Source: Sequoia sempervirens (taxonomy: Eukaryota > Streptophyta > Pinopsida > Cupressales > Cupressaceae). Taken from it: 64,000 nt of DNA. Made by a program: the position numbers and the translations under genes. The notes beneath the pieces were generated by a model. The model had not been told where the DNA came from. It saw only the letters and a program-made list of their open reading frames with translations, and did not search any database. Location: contig VDFB02270651.1 of assembly GCA_007258455.2 (NCBI GenBank), positions 487,649,074 through 487,713,073 on the forward strand, in the 5' to 3' direction. Positions within the stretch are counted from its first letter, which is position 1. Each line of letters opens with the position of its first letter. Positions 23,462 to 34,348 of the stretch are shown here, piece after piece.

Positions 23462-24991
23462 TCTTATAGTTTTTCTAAAGTTCTTGGGATCCTATGGATC
23501 TTCAAATGGATAAGCTCCTACCAACATCACATAGAGAGTCACTCCACATGACCATACATATGCTATCTACATAGATTCATACCCAAGTCTCTGCATCATT
23601 ATTATTTCAATATTGTGATGCCAAGGCCATACAACATTAGCACAATTGGGAACAAAAGAGAAATTTTTTGATGAATGCTACCATTTTAGAAATAGAGTAC
23701 CTTTCCATCGTATTCTTTCCTGGATAGAAATTATGGAGCAATGTAGATAGGGGTTCGTACCATTGATTTTGGTTGGGAGTGCAACAAAGAAGACTAAAGA
23801 AAATTCATAAAAGAGATAAGGTAATCATTTCCATACACAACTAACATAATTGAGAAGGCTTCAATTACAAATTCAATTTGAACTAGCCACCATTCGAAAA
23901 ATACCAAAAGATTTTTTCAATTACAAAACTAAGTCTATTAGTATAAAGAGAGAGGCAATACTAAGTAAAATAGAGATAAGTATTTTGTAACGAAGAATAT
24001 AACACAGGAGGAGATTATGAGAGAGTAAATACCAAAACAAGAGAGTTATTTAGAATATTAGGGATACGTTCTTTTGTGTTACTAGGTGCTTTGTGGTAAT
24101 TTGTATCTGAGAAGAAGTGTTTTGAAGTTGAATAATAGGTAAATAGGTTTTGAACATACATGTTTTACCTTAAGACTCTATCCTACATTATAACTTGGAA
24201 TAGCCAAAGCCACAAATTTTCAGCTAGGGAGAATAGTTTCAATCTAATAAAGTATTTTCCAACTTAAGATCTTAGTGGCACACTTCCTATATAGATGGTG
24301 CAACAAAAACACAATCAAACCCTATCCAAAAATTGCTATGGAATGAAAAAGCATAATAGTTTTATGAAGAAGAATAATACCATGACATGAGAATAGTTGA
24401 TACCATATATGAGTTGTTGGAAGAAGAATCAAGCCTCTAGGCAATAATTTAGTTCTAATGTCTAGGAAGAAAAAGATTCTGAATTTTGATAATCACTAAG
24501 TCATCAAGCCCTTTGTGTGTCTAAACAAAGCTTATGTTCCCAAAATCATAAAAAATTCAAATACATGTAGAGAACATATAAAATTAAAGAAAAATGTTAC
24601 TGAAAAAGAAATGTAGATAGGTTTTTACATTGATGTCTACAATTACCCTAAGTGGTCCATCTATCAAGATGAAGATATATATTTATGATGATCCAACAGA
24701 AGCATCTATATACAAACCTCATCCTCGTTGAAATGGCCTGCATTGTAAATACATTTGACAAGCTCCCCACCAATAGCATACTCCATGAGTATTGCCAAAT
24801 GGGTCGGAGTGAGTACTACTTGAAACCCCAATGCAATGAAATCCAACCACAAAAAAACTAAAAAAAAATTAAATGAAAAACTAACACAAAAATTAATTGT
24901 TCAACTGATCACTAACCTCCTTGAAGCGAACTATGTTGGGATGACACATTGATTTGTGATTGATAATTCCCCTCATTATATTTTCAGCAAT
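23462..24991 (-). pseudogene. SnRK2-type Ser/Thr protein kinase, unprocessed pseudogene (exons 2-7)
   Basis: SnRK2 kinases act in abscisic-acid and osmotic-stress signalling. Six exons can be read on minus: 24991-24917 ([17 protein letters not shown]), 24819-24718 ([18 protein letters not shown]), 24434-24381 (FFFQQLIYGINYSHVM), 24286-24194 (EVCH-stop-DLKLENTLLD … GFGYSK), 23793-23701 (SSLLHSQPKSMVRTP … FLSRKEYDGK) and 23566-23462 (VWSCGVTLYVMLVGAYPFED … KNFRKTIR). Their lengths are 75, 102, 54, 93, 93 and 105 nt, which is the conserved SnRK2 exon pattern as I remember it. Introns are kept, so this is a duplicated gene, not a retrocopy. It is dead: the HRD arginine is a stop, DFG is GFG, the APE glutamate is a stop, and exon 4 has TGA where CGA is expected. 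The exon-3 acceptor and exon-5 donor look damaged. Exon 1 (glycine loop) and exons 8-9 were not found. Confidence 0.88.
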
Positions 24992-25640
24992 CTATAAACA
25001 AAATTAGCAATTCAATCCACTGATTGTCACAAAATCCAAATATATTATAATTGAAATAAGATCATTAATCTAAAAAAATTCTTCCCAAAAACAAGATTGA
25101 AATATTTCATAGACATAATGAAAATCTTGGTGGGATCCTCAACAAAGGCATGATATCTTCAATAAGAGGGTGTTTTTTATAGTAAATCTATGTTTATATC
25201 TCTTTTTCCCTTCTCTGTAACTAATCTGATTTTCCTAATAGGCGTGAGAAAATTTTAACAGCGGATAGTCAAAGTTCTTAGGGTTTTCAGCTTCAATGTG
25301 ACAATGTAGAATTTATGCGATTCTAAGTGAAAGGGGAAAAATCATAACCATAAAGAACAACATTGCAAGAATGAGGGTTCACAAGAAAAAAAAGAGCACC
25401 TAAAATTTTTCAACTTGGAGCCTGAGAGAAAGGTGCTCAAGATCTTCATCGGTGAAGCGAAAATAAGGTTTTCACACCATTGAATGCAAAAATCCTCAAA
25501 AATATTTTTTGACTGCATCAAAAATCTGCAAATTCCTACTAATTTTGTGCCCTAGTGAACCCAGTTTACAGTTGAGAAAAAGAAAATGCATATCAACGGA
25601 GGGAAAATAAATGGGAGGAAAATAAAAAAATTATTTTTAA
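24992..25640. other. 5' flank of the kinase pseudogene, no exon 1 recognised
   Basis: SnRK2 exon 1 (glycine-rich loop and the ATP-binding lysine) should lie in this direction on minus. I see no GSGNFGVA-like sequence. About 25390-25560 is slightly GC-richer and could be an old leader, but no coding evidence supports that. Confidence 0.35.
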
Positions 25641-25662
25641 AAAAATTATTTTTAAAATTTTT

Positions 25663-25683
25663 ATTGTCTTAATTTAAGACAAT
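25663..25683. repeat. Perfect 21-bp palindrome
   Basis: ATTGTCTTAA, a central T, then TTAAGACAAT. It sits in an A/T-rich stretch just downstream (minus strand) of the ankyrin pseudogene, and resembles the GTCT/AGAC palindromes beside the other ankyrin copy at 1695-1860. Confidence 0.8.
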
Positions 25684-25779
25684 TAGAAAATTAAAAATAT
25701 ATTTAAGATAAAATTACTATTTTGTCTTATATTAATGTCTTAAATTCCCTATTTATGTATAGGGCTGACAATATTAATG

Positions 25780-26370
25780 AGTTGATGCAGAAAAGTATTT
25801 TTATCTAGCCTCGTGTCAGAGATATTATCTCTCTCCCAGAATCTTTAACGTGTTCCAAGAGCTACCTTGACATGCTATATAGAGTGCAAACTCTCCAACT
25901 TTATTCAAAACTAATCCAATATCCTTCAATTTCTCTAGTAGTACACTCACAATTTTCCCAAAATTTCCTCTTGCAGCGTAATGAAGGGTCATTTTATTGT
26001 CAACATTTTGAGCTCTCTAGAGATCATCAAGATCTAAATGATAGCCTTCTAAATCATAACCTTCGAGATGACCGCAATTTGAAGAATTAAAGAAAAAAAT
26101 TTTGTTAAAGTTGAGGAGAAGCTCAACCACTTCCAAACATCTAGCTATGGCTACTCTATGGAGCATTGTCTCTTGATTTGCATTCCTCATTAGTACATTG
26201 AATGGTTTTAATGAAAGCAACATTTCAACAAGCTTTGACTAGCTGCTACATGGAGAGTGGTATTTCCCAGAGGAGTCACCATTTTGAGAATCTGAGGATT
26301 ATTCTGTGATAGGTCTCTCACTTTCTCGCAGTTACCCTCTTAATAGCTATCCAAAGGCTTATATCCATTG
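25780..26370 (-). pseudogene. Ankyrin-repeat protein pseudogene (ACD6-like, N-terminal part)
   Basis: On minus, from about 26365, the frame reads YKPLDSY-stop-EGNCEKVRDL and then ILKMVTPLGNTTLHVAAS, the typical first ankyrin repeat of plant ACD6-like proteins. A frame change leads to NANQETMLHRVAIARCLEVV at about 26190-26110. After a stop come NKMTLHYAARGNFGKIVSVL and GLVLNKVGEFALYIACQGSS at about 26020-25860, two more repeats. Stops (TAA, TAG) and at least two frame changes disable it. It is separate from the copy at 898-1539, which corresponds to later repeats. Both may come from an ankyrin cluster broken up by transposons. Confidence 0.82.
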
Positions 26371-26409
26371 GGAATTTAGTGGCTAAAGAAATTTTGCTGG
26401 AAATAAGTC

Positions 26410-26720
26410 ATATCCAGATTAAAGATGGATTAGTTTTGTGGTAGAACACTTCAAAAAGTAAATGGAAGGTCTTAGATTGAAGTCCTATCTAATTTATGTG
26501 TTGTGACTCAACATACTATTCGAGTCAGGTCAGGCTAAACACCCCAAGCATTCTATAATGTCTTAACGAGATGTTGAAAATAAATTAAAACTGAATCAAA
26601 GATGGATTGGTTCTAAAAGAGCCAATAACTCAGTGATAGAATGCAACTCTAGTATAAATGAAAGGTCCTAAATTTGAATCCTAACCCATCTATGAAAAAA
26701 TCAACAAATATTACTCAGGC
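26410..26720 (+). repeat. Two tandem tRNA-derived SINE-like units
   Basis: Each unit begins AAAGATGGATT and carries RNA polymerase III promoter-like boxes in tRNA order. Unit 1: A-box-like TAGTTTTGTGGTAGAACA (26431-26448) and B-box-like GGTCTTAGATTGAAGTCC (about 26468-26485). Unit 2: TAACTCAGTGATAGAATGC (26626-26644) and GGTCCTAAATTTGAATCC (about 26664-26681). The spacing and the GCTCAGT.GTAGAGC-like core match tRNA-derived SINEs. Both are too mutated to be functional tRNA genes. No poly(A) tail or TSD was defined, so the SINE label is an inference. Confidence 0.55.
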
Positions 26721-26894
26721 CCATTTTATAATCAAACAAGCTATGGAATATTAAATAAATTTGAACCAGTATTGTGAATCACTAGATGTGTGAAATTAAA
26801 GCACACTGGGAATAAAAATCTAAGTTTTTGTCATCACTTTACATGTGAAAGAGTCAAAAATTTTATGAGAAAATTTTACCTTATTATTTTTACA

Positions 26895-27090
26895 CTTACA
26901 TTAAGAGCTATATTTCCCAGAGTAACCTAGTTACCTCTTTATCATAGTAGCTTTCTAGAGGCTTCTTTATTATGACAACAACATCATAACAACTTTATAG
27001 AGGCACCTTTATTATAGTGATGTCATAATAGCTCTCTAGATACCACATTATTATTATGACACTAATATCATAATAGCTTTCCAAGGTAAA
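26895..27090 (-). repeat. Ankyrin-gene fragment expanded into a 39-45 bp minisatellite
   Basis: Units start at 26942, 26984, 27023 and 27068 (plus word TCATAA/G), with lengths 42, 39 and 45 bp, all multiples of three. Read on minus they give SYYDISVIIIMWYLE, SYYDITIIKVPL-stop, SCYDVVVIIKKPLE and SYYDKEVTRV…. The last runs into TLGNIALNV, a decayed VTPLGNTALHV ankyrin core at 26905-26935. KPLESYYDKE resembles KPLDSY-stop-EGN at the start of the neighbouring ankyrin pseudogene. I infer that an ankyrin N-terminal exon was tandemly expanded. The right end touches element A. Confidence 0.6.
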
Positions 27091-27109
27091 GCCACTCAAA
27101 ATATAGTAG

Positions 27110-28860
27110 TGTACCATAGAAAAATGGACCTCTTACTTGACATGGGAATAATTCATGACAAAATGGACTTAGTGAGGTATTAATCTAGTCTTGTGAGGTG
27201 TTTTTCACATCCACACTAGGTCTTGGACCCTTTCAAATGCATTTAATGATGTCTTGTAAAGGTGTTGTAAAGTGATGTAAAAGGCTTTCACGCTTTTCTA
27301 GACTTAATAAACACATTCTCCCTTAATTCAACATTATAAAATGTGTTTAATTATTTTATCACATCAATCTAGAAGTCTTGTGAATTAAATTTAATGCTAA
27401 TCTAGTGTGGTAATGTGTCCTACACATTCACATCAGATGGTGTACCCTCCTAGGCTATGTGGACCTCATTTTAGTGTTGTAAAGTGTATTTAATCGCACT
27501 CTAACATTGATTTATGTGTCCCGATCCCTAATTGACCTTCACATCATCATTGCTAGGCCTCTATTACCCCATATTATGCATCCTAAGGCTTAAATTGATC
27601 AAATACCTGACAAAGTCTTCATATAAACCTTATTTCTTAATTTCCTAATATCTTAGCTGGAAAAATGACCCCACTAGGACTAATTCACCCAAGGTGGCAA
27701 ATGAGTCCCATTTGGGCCAATTTTGACCTTTGAGTGGGAAAAACTAAAATTTAAGGTTATTATTTTCACATGTCAACCTTAGGGATCCAATTTACAAGCT
27801 AATAAGGTGGATTGCCTATAAATATAAGATTTTAAACCCTAAATTGCATCTCTCTTAACCATTATTCATTACTCATCATCAATCTTCTCTCTCAAGTCAA
27901 GCAAAGCTAGGATTTTAACATTACAAGTCATTCAAGATCAATTTTCAGACATTCAAGGGAAGAATCTTCCTCCATTGATGTAGAAATTCAACGTCAATCA
28001 TTATGGAAAGGTAATAAACTCCATTATTGCATGTTTCATTATATTCCTTCATCATTTTGGTTTAATTACCTAAAAGGGATTTGACCAAGGCAAACTCCCA
28101 TGCCCTAACATCCAACATTTCTCTCTCATTGTCTTGTGTGTTTGTAAATTTAGACATCTTAGAGGCTTAGAAATAATTGAATATTTCATGGAAAAAAAAT
28201 TTAAGTCTCCTCTTCATTAAACAAGTTAAAATATCAACAAAAACTCACTTTTAGGTTTGAAAATCAAAGTTTCAGAAGCTGACACTTGGAGAAGTAGAAA
28301 GTGCAAACCGAAAGCTCCAGATTCCACCTTTGAATATTCAGAAATTCAAAAGTGGACTCATTTTCAATGGGTGGAAAATGAGTCCCACTTCTACATGACC
28401 TTTTGGTTTTCTACATTTTTTAGATACCATTTTGTCTGAAAGAGGTTCTGGAACAATTTTACATAACCGGGATTGATTCACCCAGAATGACGAATGAGTC
28501 CCACTAGGCCTAAAAGTTCTCATCAACAACATTCTAGAAGCCATTTCCAGTCTCCATCCATATCCTAGGTGCAAAATTTCAATTTCATCCATTTTTGTTC
28601 AGTTTTGTTCACATTTCTAAGTGTTTTTGCATTACACAATTTGTTTTCAAACAAGTTGCCTTTCAATAGTTTTACATTCTTAATCAATCAATTTTATCAA
28701 TTAGCTATATTTAGATAATTGCACTTAGGGATAATTTCATCAGCCATCCCCTTATTTGAGTGAACCACCTAGATTTTCGGTGTGGGATCTATCTATTTTC
28801 ATTAGGTGAAAGACCCTAATTGAGTAAAAGAGACAACATTCCTACACATAAAATATATCA
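27110..28860 (+). repeat. Element A 5' LTR
   Basis: Begins TGTACCATAG and ends AAATATATCA. A TATA-like CCTATAAATATAAG lies at about 27815-27828, a likely Pol II promoter for the element. The LTR holds several inverted words of the type GGACTNATTC … GAATGAGTCC (near 27690, 28352 and 28470). Homologous sequence recurs at 34349-35209 plus 47759-48628, and in solo LTR E. Confidence 0.9.
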
Positions 28861-29673
28861 TTCATTTTGGTGAACTTGCTTTATGAACCATTTCTTGTCT
28901 GATTTTGGAGTCCTTCATCATACACCTAGGCTTTCATTGACCTTGCATTGGGATTTTCATGGATTAAATTGCATGCTTGGTTTCAAATTTTTCATTCATA
29001 AAAAGTGCATTTAAGTTGCATTACTAGCATCTAAATTCATTTCAATTTTATGAAATTTTGCATTTTTAACTTAGGTCTGCATCATCACACTCAGAAACCA
29101 TCAAAATCCCTCAAAAATTTCTAAGAACTTTGAAAAAATTTCCATACTGAGACTCATTTTCCACCTTGGGAGAATCAACCCCTTTTTACCCCTAAAACAA
29201 CCTTTTACAAAGCTGAAAATCCTATTTTTATGCTTTTGTTTGCTGCCATCAATTATCTATATCACTTTGTTGAGTTTCTATTACATTAATTTCATTATAT
29301 TTAGCTTACATTAGCTCATTTCATTCATGGTTTTAATTTCAAGTTTTCATTTTCATCTTGTTACACATCATAATCAGTCAATTGCCATCTTTAAAATTTG
29401 AAAAATTACATTCCTTTGCTGCATCTTTTCTTTAGCATTATTACATTTCAAGTTTGTAGAAAAATCATTCCATCATGTTTTCATTACAAAGTTCTATATT
29501 TATCATCTTGCATGCTCTATTTTTAGATCTTATTCCATGTTGTAAGAGACTTTTGTTAAATTCATATGAATATGAGGTCCTTTCCCCTCTCTTTTTGTTC
29601 ATCATAGATCCCTCTCCTAGTTCCCCTTTTATGGATGAGGTTATTTTAGTGAAAGAAACCTTGTAAAATCATA

Positions 29674-32150
29674 ATGTACTTACATTTTTTTTCTTCTATT
29701 TTCTCTCGCACTAGCGAAGAAGAGATTATAGTGTTAGAAGAACCAATTGATGAGAGTTTTGACAATCCGAGTTATTTCTCTCCTCTTACCTCTCCTATTA
29801 GACATAACATTACTAAAGAAGAGAACATCACACTAAGTAATCATGAAGATCACACAACACAAAATGAAGATGAGATCATAGACACATTTCTAGACATTAC
29901 CTTACCTAGTCTCCATAATCATGATAGTCAAACTTGTTCTTCCCCTAATATCCATCCTTGATACAAAGAGAATAAGATGGTGTTAAAAATACACCTATTT
30001 AAGATCATGAGAACATTGCCCATACCTTCCCTAATGTCCATATCCTATGGGAAGATCTATTTGAAAATGATATTGATCCTTCTCTTGATGCCTCTCCCAA
30101 TTGTGATGAAGCTACTTTGCAAATTTCAACCTTAGATGAACATATTACAAGCCTCCTAGTAGGGCAGCTAATATGGAACAATAGAATAATACCTTACAAA
30201 CAATGATAGATGAAATAGAGTCTTCCCCTAATTCCCCCATTATCAATAATCAAACACATTCCATCATTCATAACTCCCCTAGTTGCGATAAAGTTAGTTT
30301 GAATGGACTAAGCCTTAATTGCCAAAAACATGAGGTTTGTTCTTCTAAAAACTCTCCTTCTAGGGGGAATATCATCATAAAAGGAAAAGATAGCATTGAA
30401 AATCATGATATTATGTCCTTCAAAGATAATGCAGACTCTCATTCACCAAGAGATGTTAATATTATTCAACCTCAACTCATCCTTTATCCCCTTTCACACA
30501 AACAAACTCAACACAAACCTGAATTCACCCTCCGCCCACCTCAGAATAATATGTTGTAGCAACTTATTCATAATACCATTACTCATACATATAACACTAG
30601 AAATAATATGCAACCCCCACAACCAACCTCGATACCATTACCATTTCCTAATCCTATCTCACCTAACCCTTTCTTTCTAGGTCACAAGGAGTATGATCTT
30701 GTTGAGCAACTTAAGAATACTCCTACTAAAATCTCATTCTGGGACCTTATTCAAGCCTCCCCTCACTATCACAACATGATCTACTCAGCCTTGCAACAAG
30801 TTCTTGTCTCTTCCCATCTATAACCCAATGATCTTGCAGCCATGATCCAAGGAATAAATGGTGACATTTTTTTCACCAAAGTGAGCTTCCTCCTTTGGAA
30901 GTGCAAATAAAAAATCTTTCATGATCATCACTCAATAAAAATGAAAATGGATTAAGAGAACTCTTGTAGATACTGGCTCCACTCTTAATGTGTGTGGAGT
31001 GAACCTTCTCAATAGAATTGGTGTCGAAAAATCCAACATTCGACTTGATCCTTTATCCATTAGGGGATTTGAAAATATAAGAAAACAACTGCTTGGTGTG
31101 ATAAATTTACCTATTATAGTTGGAATGGCCACATTAGATACACAAATTCATGTTATGCCTAATGATCTCTCATATAACCTTCTCTTAGGTAGACCATGTA
31201 TTCATGCAATGAATGGTGTGCTTTCTACTCTTCATCAAAAAATGAAATACATATAAAACAACAAAGTGTAGACACTTGAAGCTGAACCTCATCCAAACAG
31301 CTGTTTAAACATTGATAAAAACACATAAAATCCCTTGAACACATTAACACCAACACAACAAGTGGAACCTACACAACAAAAAGACAAGAAACAACATATT
31401 GAACAAGTCACAATGCTAGCAGAAAATGATTGGGGTTCCTTGGATTTCAGACATGACTTGGATGAACTTTCAAAAGCATCTAGCTCAACCACTTTAGACA
31501 ACAAAGCAAACTACACAACAAACTTTGAAGAACTTAATGAAGAACAACCACCAACTTCAAAAGTAATGAAGAAGCTTTATGGATACGATTATGAACTATT
31601 GAAATAACTTGGATATAGTTGAAAAGGATGTGGTGCTAATGAGTAAGGTATCTAAAACCCTATCAATCCTATCATGCAACAAACAACACATGGTCTTGGT
31701 TATTGTCCTGTGATAGAAATCTCCAAGTATTAACTCAACATCAACACTCTCACACAACATTCTTCTAAGAAAACTTTAACTATAAAGCATTCTGAACTGA
31801 TAGACACTAGTGGTCTTGAACATCATCCTTTACACAACATGACAAAAAAAATGACCTCTTTGCTTAATGTCATTGTCATCTCGCAAGACACCAATAATTT
31901 GCATTCGATAGATTCTTTTGTAGGTATGACAACTAATAGTAAGCAAGTTGTATCTTTTTCATCAACTACAACACCACCTTCTACCATTGATCAAGAGGGT
32001 ATCTTGTCGATACTCCTCTAAGATCACTTGATCACCCTCTCTCCTAGAACTCATAATAAATGCTATTACAAGACTTCATTCTGCACCTATCATAGAGTTC
32101 AGGGTCATTCCACTAATGAATGTATGGCTTTGCATCTTAAAATCCAACAT
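29674..32150 (+). pseudogene. Element A gag-protease region
   Basis: Fragments at 29674-29961 and 30203-30559 are Asn/Ser/His-rich with no clear domain. At about 30690-30830, YDLVEQLKNTPTKISFWDLI matches the segment that precedes protease in plant Ty3/gypsy gag-pol proteins. A retropepsin follows: the catalytic DTGS is at 30969-30980 (TLVDTGSTLNVCGVNLL), and the C-terminal signature is YNLLLGRPCIHAMNG at about 31170-31215, with TLHQKMKYI ending at 31256. A G-patch-like stretch, LGYS-stop-KGCGANE … HGLGYCPV, lies at about 31606-31712. A gag-type finger, CTYHRVQGHSTNECMALHLK, is at 32082-32141, oddly after the protease. Stops and frame changes throughout make it non-coding today. Confidence 0.82.
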
Positions 32151-33041
32151 TTTTAGGAGTTTGGTATTCTTCCTTCTATGGTGGAATCTAATTCCTCTAA
32201 TTGATACCAATTTTCACTCTAGCCTACATTTCATCAATCATTTCAGCTCACCTTTTTTCCACACTCAGTGGGGGGCAAGGGGTTTTAGTAGCCTTGTCCT
32301 CGTATGTCACTTGTCATTGAATCTTTTGGATAGTCATTAACTTTTGATGAACATATAAGAACAATCTTGGGACGTGGGCGATGTGCCTTAAGTTGGCTCG
32401 CATGTGACATACTCCCCTTTTCATGACATAGCTTCCAAGAAACATATGACTTGACATATGGCTTTCTAAATAAGCTCCCATGTTCTCCTTCTACTTTAAA
32501 GAAATTCCTCATAGTACTAGTGTTTGTAGCTTCTTTAAAGTGGGGGGAATATATCACCACTCACATTTCATTGTGTTATTTTCTTTTTCTTGCAATTCCC
32601 TCTCTTGGACACATTTGGCACAATGTTCCCCAGGATGAGACCTTGCACTTGTCCTCTCTTGGAAACAAGATAAGACCATTTGAATGTTTTCCTCACTTGG
32701 AGACATTAGGCATGATGTTCCTTAAGATGATACCTTATATGAACTAAGAAAAATCCCTTTGAACATTCCTTACACTATTTTGCATTAACAATGTCTTTGA
32801 GTGTCAAGCATACGACATTTTTCTTACCTCATAGAGCTCAAAAATCATTTTACTTTGTGACACCTTATTAAAATTATCAGGAGGTATAACTTGGGTATGG
32901 GTGAGCAGGAAGCCCATTCTGACGCACGACTTTCCTAGGTAAACCCACAAAAGTGGTTTACAATTCAAATGAGGAAGGAAAACTTGATAAAAATGACCCC
33001 ATGACAAAAATTTTGATTCTAGGGGTTCAAGCAAACTAGTT

Positions 33042-33162
33042 GGTTCGAATGAACCAAAAAAGGGTTCGGTCGAACCAGGGTTCGAGTGAACCCATTTAAT
33101 TCATACACAAAAAATAATTCAAATGAAAACCCCTTTTGGGAAGGGGGTTTGAGCAAACCCCC
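33042..33162. repeat. Array of short GGTTCGA…GAACC palindromes in element A
   Basis: Four successive inverted words occur here: GGTTCGAATGAACC (33042-33055), GGGTTCGGTCGAACC (33062-33076), GGGTTCGAGTGAACCC (33078-33093) and, after a gap, GGGGGTTTGAGCAAACCCCC (33143-33162). They lie between the decayed coding region and the 3' LTR. Possible roles include protein-binding sites or RNA structure in the element's 3' region; none is demonstrated. Confidence 0.75.
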
Positions 33163-34334
33163 CTTTCCCCTCATTCTCCCCCTCAGGAACTTTGAAAATC
33201 CAAATTTTAATGCTTAGAAGCTCAGGTTGAGGATGAAAATGGAGGAGACTTGACAAACCCAACTAGAATCAGGTAGTCCTTGGAATGAGCTATCCAATGA
33301 CTATAATTTTAATATGTTTTTGGTTTTATTATGTATTTGTTTTTTTAGTTTTATTAAACATAGTTTTTTCATAAAAAATCAAGCTCTTTGTTCTACACAT
33401 GTGGAAATATAGCAGATTATTAAAAAAAATTGAAAATATGCATGCTCCAGATATTGAAGTCCTTGATCGAACAAAAAAAATTTGAATTTTGATACATACT
33501 AAAAAGTTACATGTTATATAGTTATGCTATGCTTGAATTCTAATTGGTTTGACTTTGAAACTTGATTAAAGAAAAAATATTCAATTAAAAACTATCCAAC
33601 TAAGTGGAAGCACTAGATATCAGATTACAAATCTAAATTTGAAAGAATTAGAATTTTATCCTTCATGGAAAAAAAGTTATACATTATACAGCAAGAGTCA
33701 CTTTTTAAAAATGTTGTTTTCTAAAGAAAAACTAGTTTTCGAGGGAGATGGAAAAAGAAGTGAAATCTAATTCCAAAAATTTTGAAAAAAAAATATTTAG
33801 AATCTACAGAAAAAATGTCATGAAACTCTAATTTGCATCATCTTCAAATTCCTCACTGTGTCGCTGCTATAGGTGCCTGAAAGTGAAGATTTAGTTTAAA
33901 AAATTATTTTAGTGTCTAGTTTGGCCAAAAATTGTAAATCACTATTGTGGGATCACCCTCCCCATAGCCACCTATGTGCATACCAACTAGTGTATGTTTT
34001 ATCTTTTTGGATTTCTCACCTAATGGACAACCAAGAGTTTTGTTTCCCTAGAGTGAGTATGATTTTCTTTATGGACAAATAGCCTAGATCTAATCCACAA
34101 CTAGCTGGACAAATGGTCAAAGCTTGATCCATCTTTTCATTTTCATCTTTCTCTTCTTCCTAGTTCTTGCCATTGCAAGATTATGCATCTTGATTGTTTG
34201 ATTTAGGATCTTGGATCTTGGGGACTTGACTACCTTTTTGATCTTTTTCATTCTTTGTCATCTACATCAGTACACTTGGATCTCTCTTGAATGTCTACTT
34301 TAGTGTGAGTTTGAAGCAAGTTCATCCTCTCACT

Positions 34335-34348
34335 AAAGTGGGGCTAAA
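34335..34348 (+). promoter_or_regulatory. Element A polypurine tract
   Basis: AAAGTGGGGCTAAA immediately precedes the TG that starts the 3' LTR (34349). This is the expected position for the plus-strand DNA primer of an LTR retrotransposon, and it fixes the coding strand as plus. Confidence 0.85.

Noticed and set aside
26626..26686. Possible functional tRNA gene
   Set aside because: A-box- and B-box-like words are present, but the arms do not form a credible complete cloverleaf and no clear anticodon stem is visible; a SINE-like remnant is more likely.
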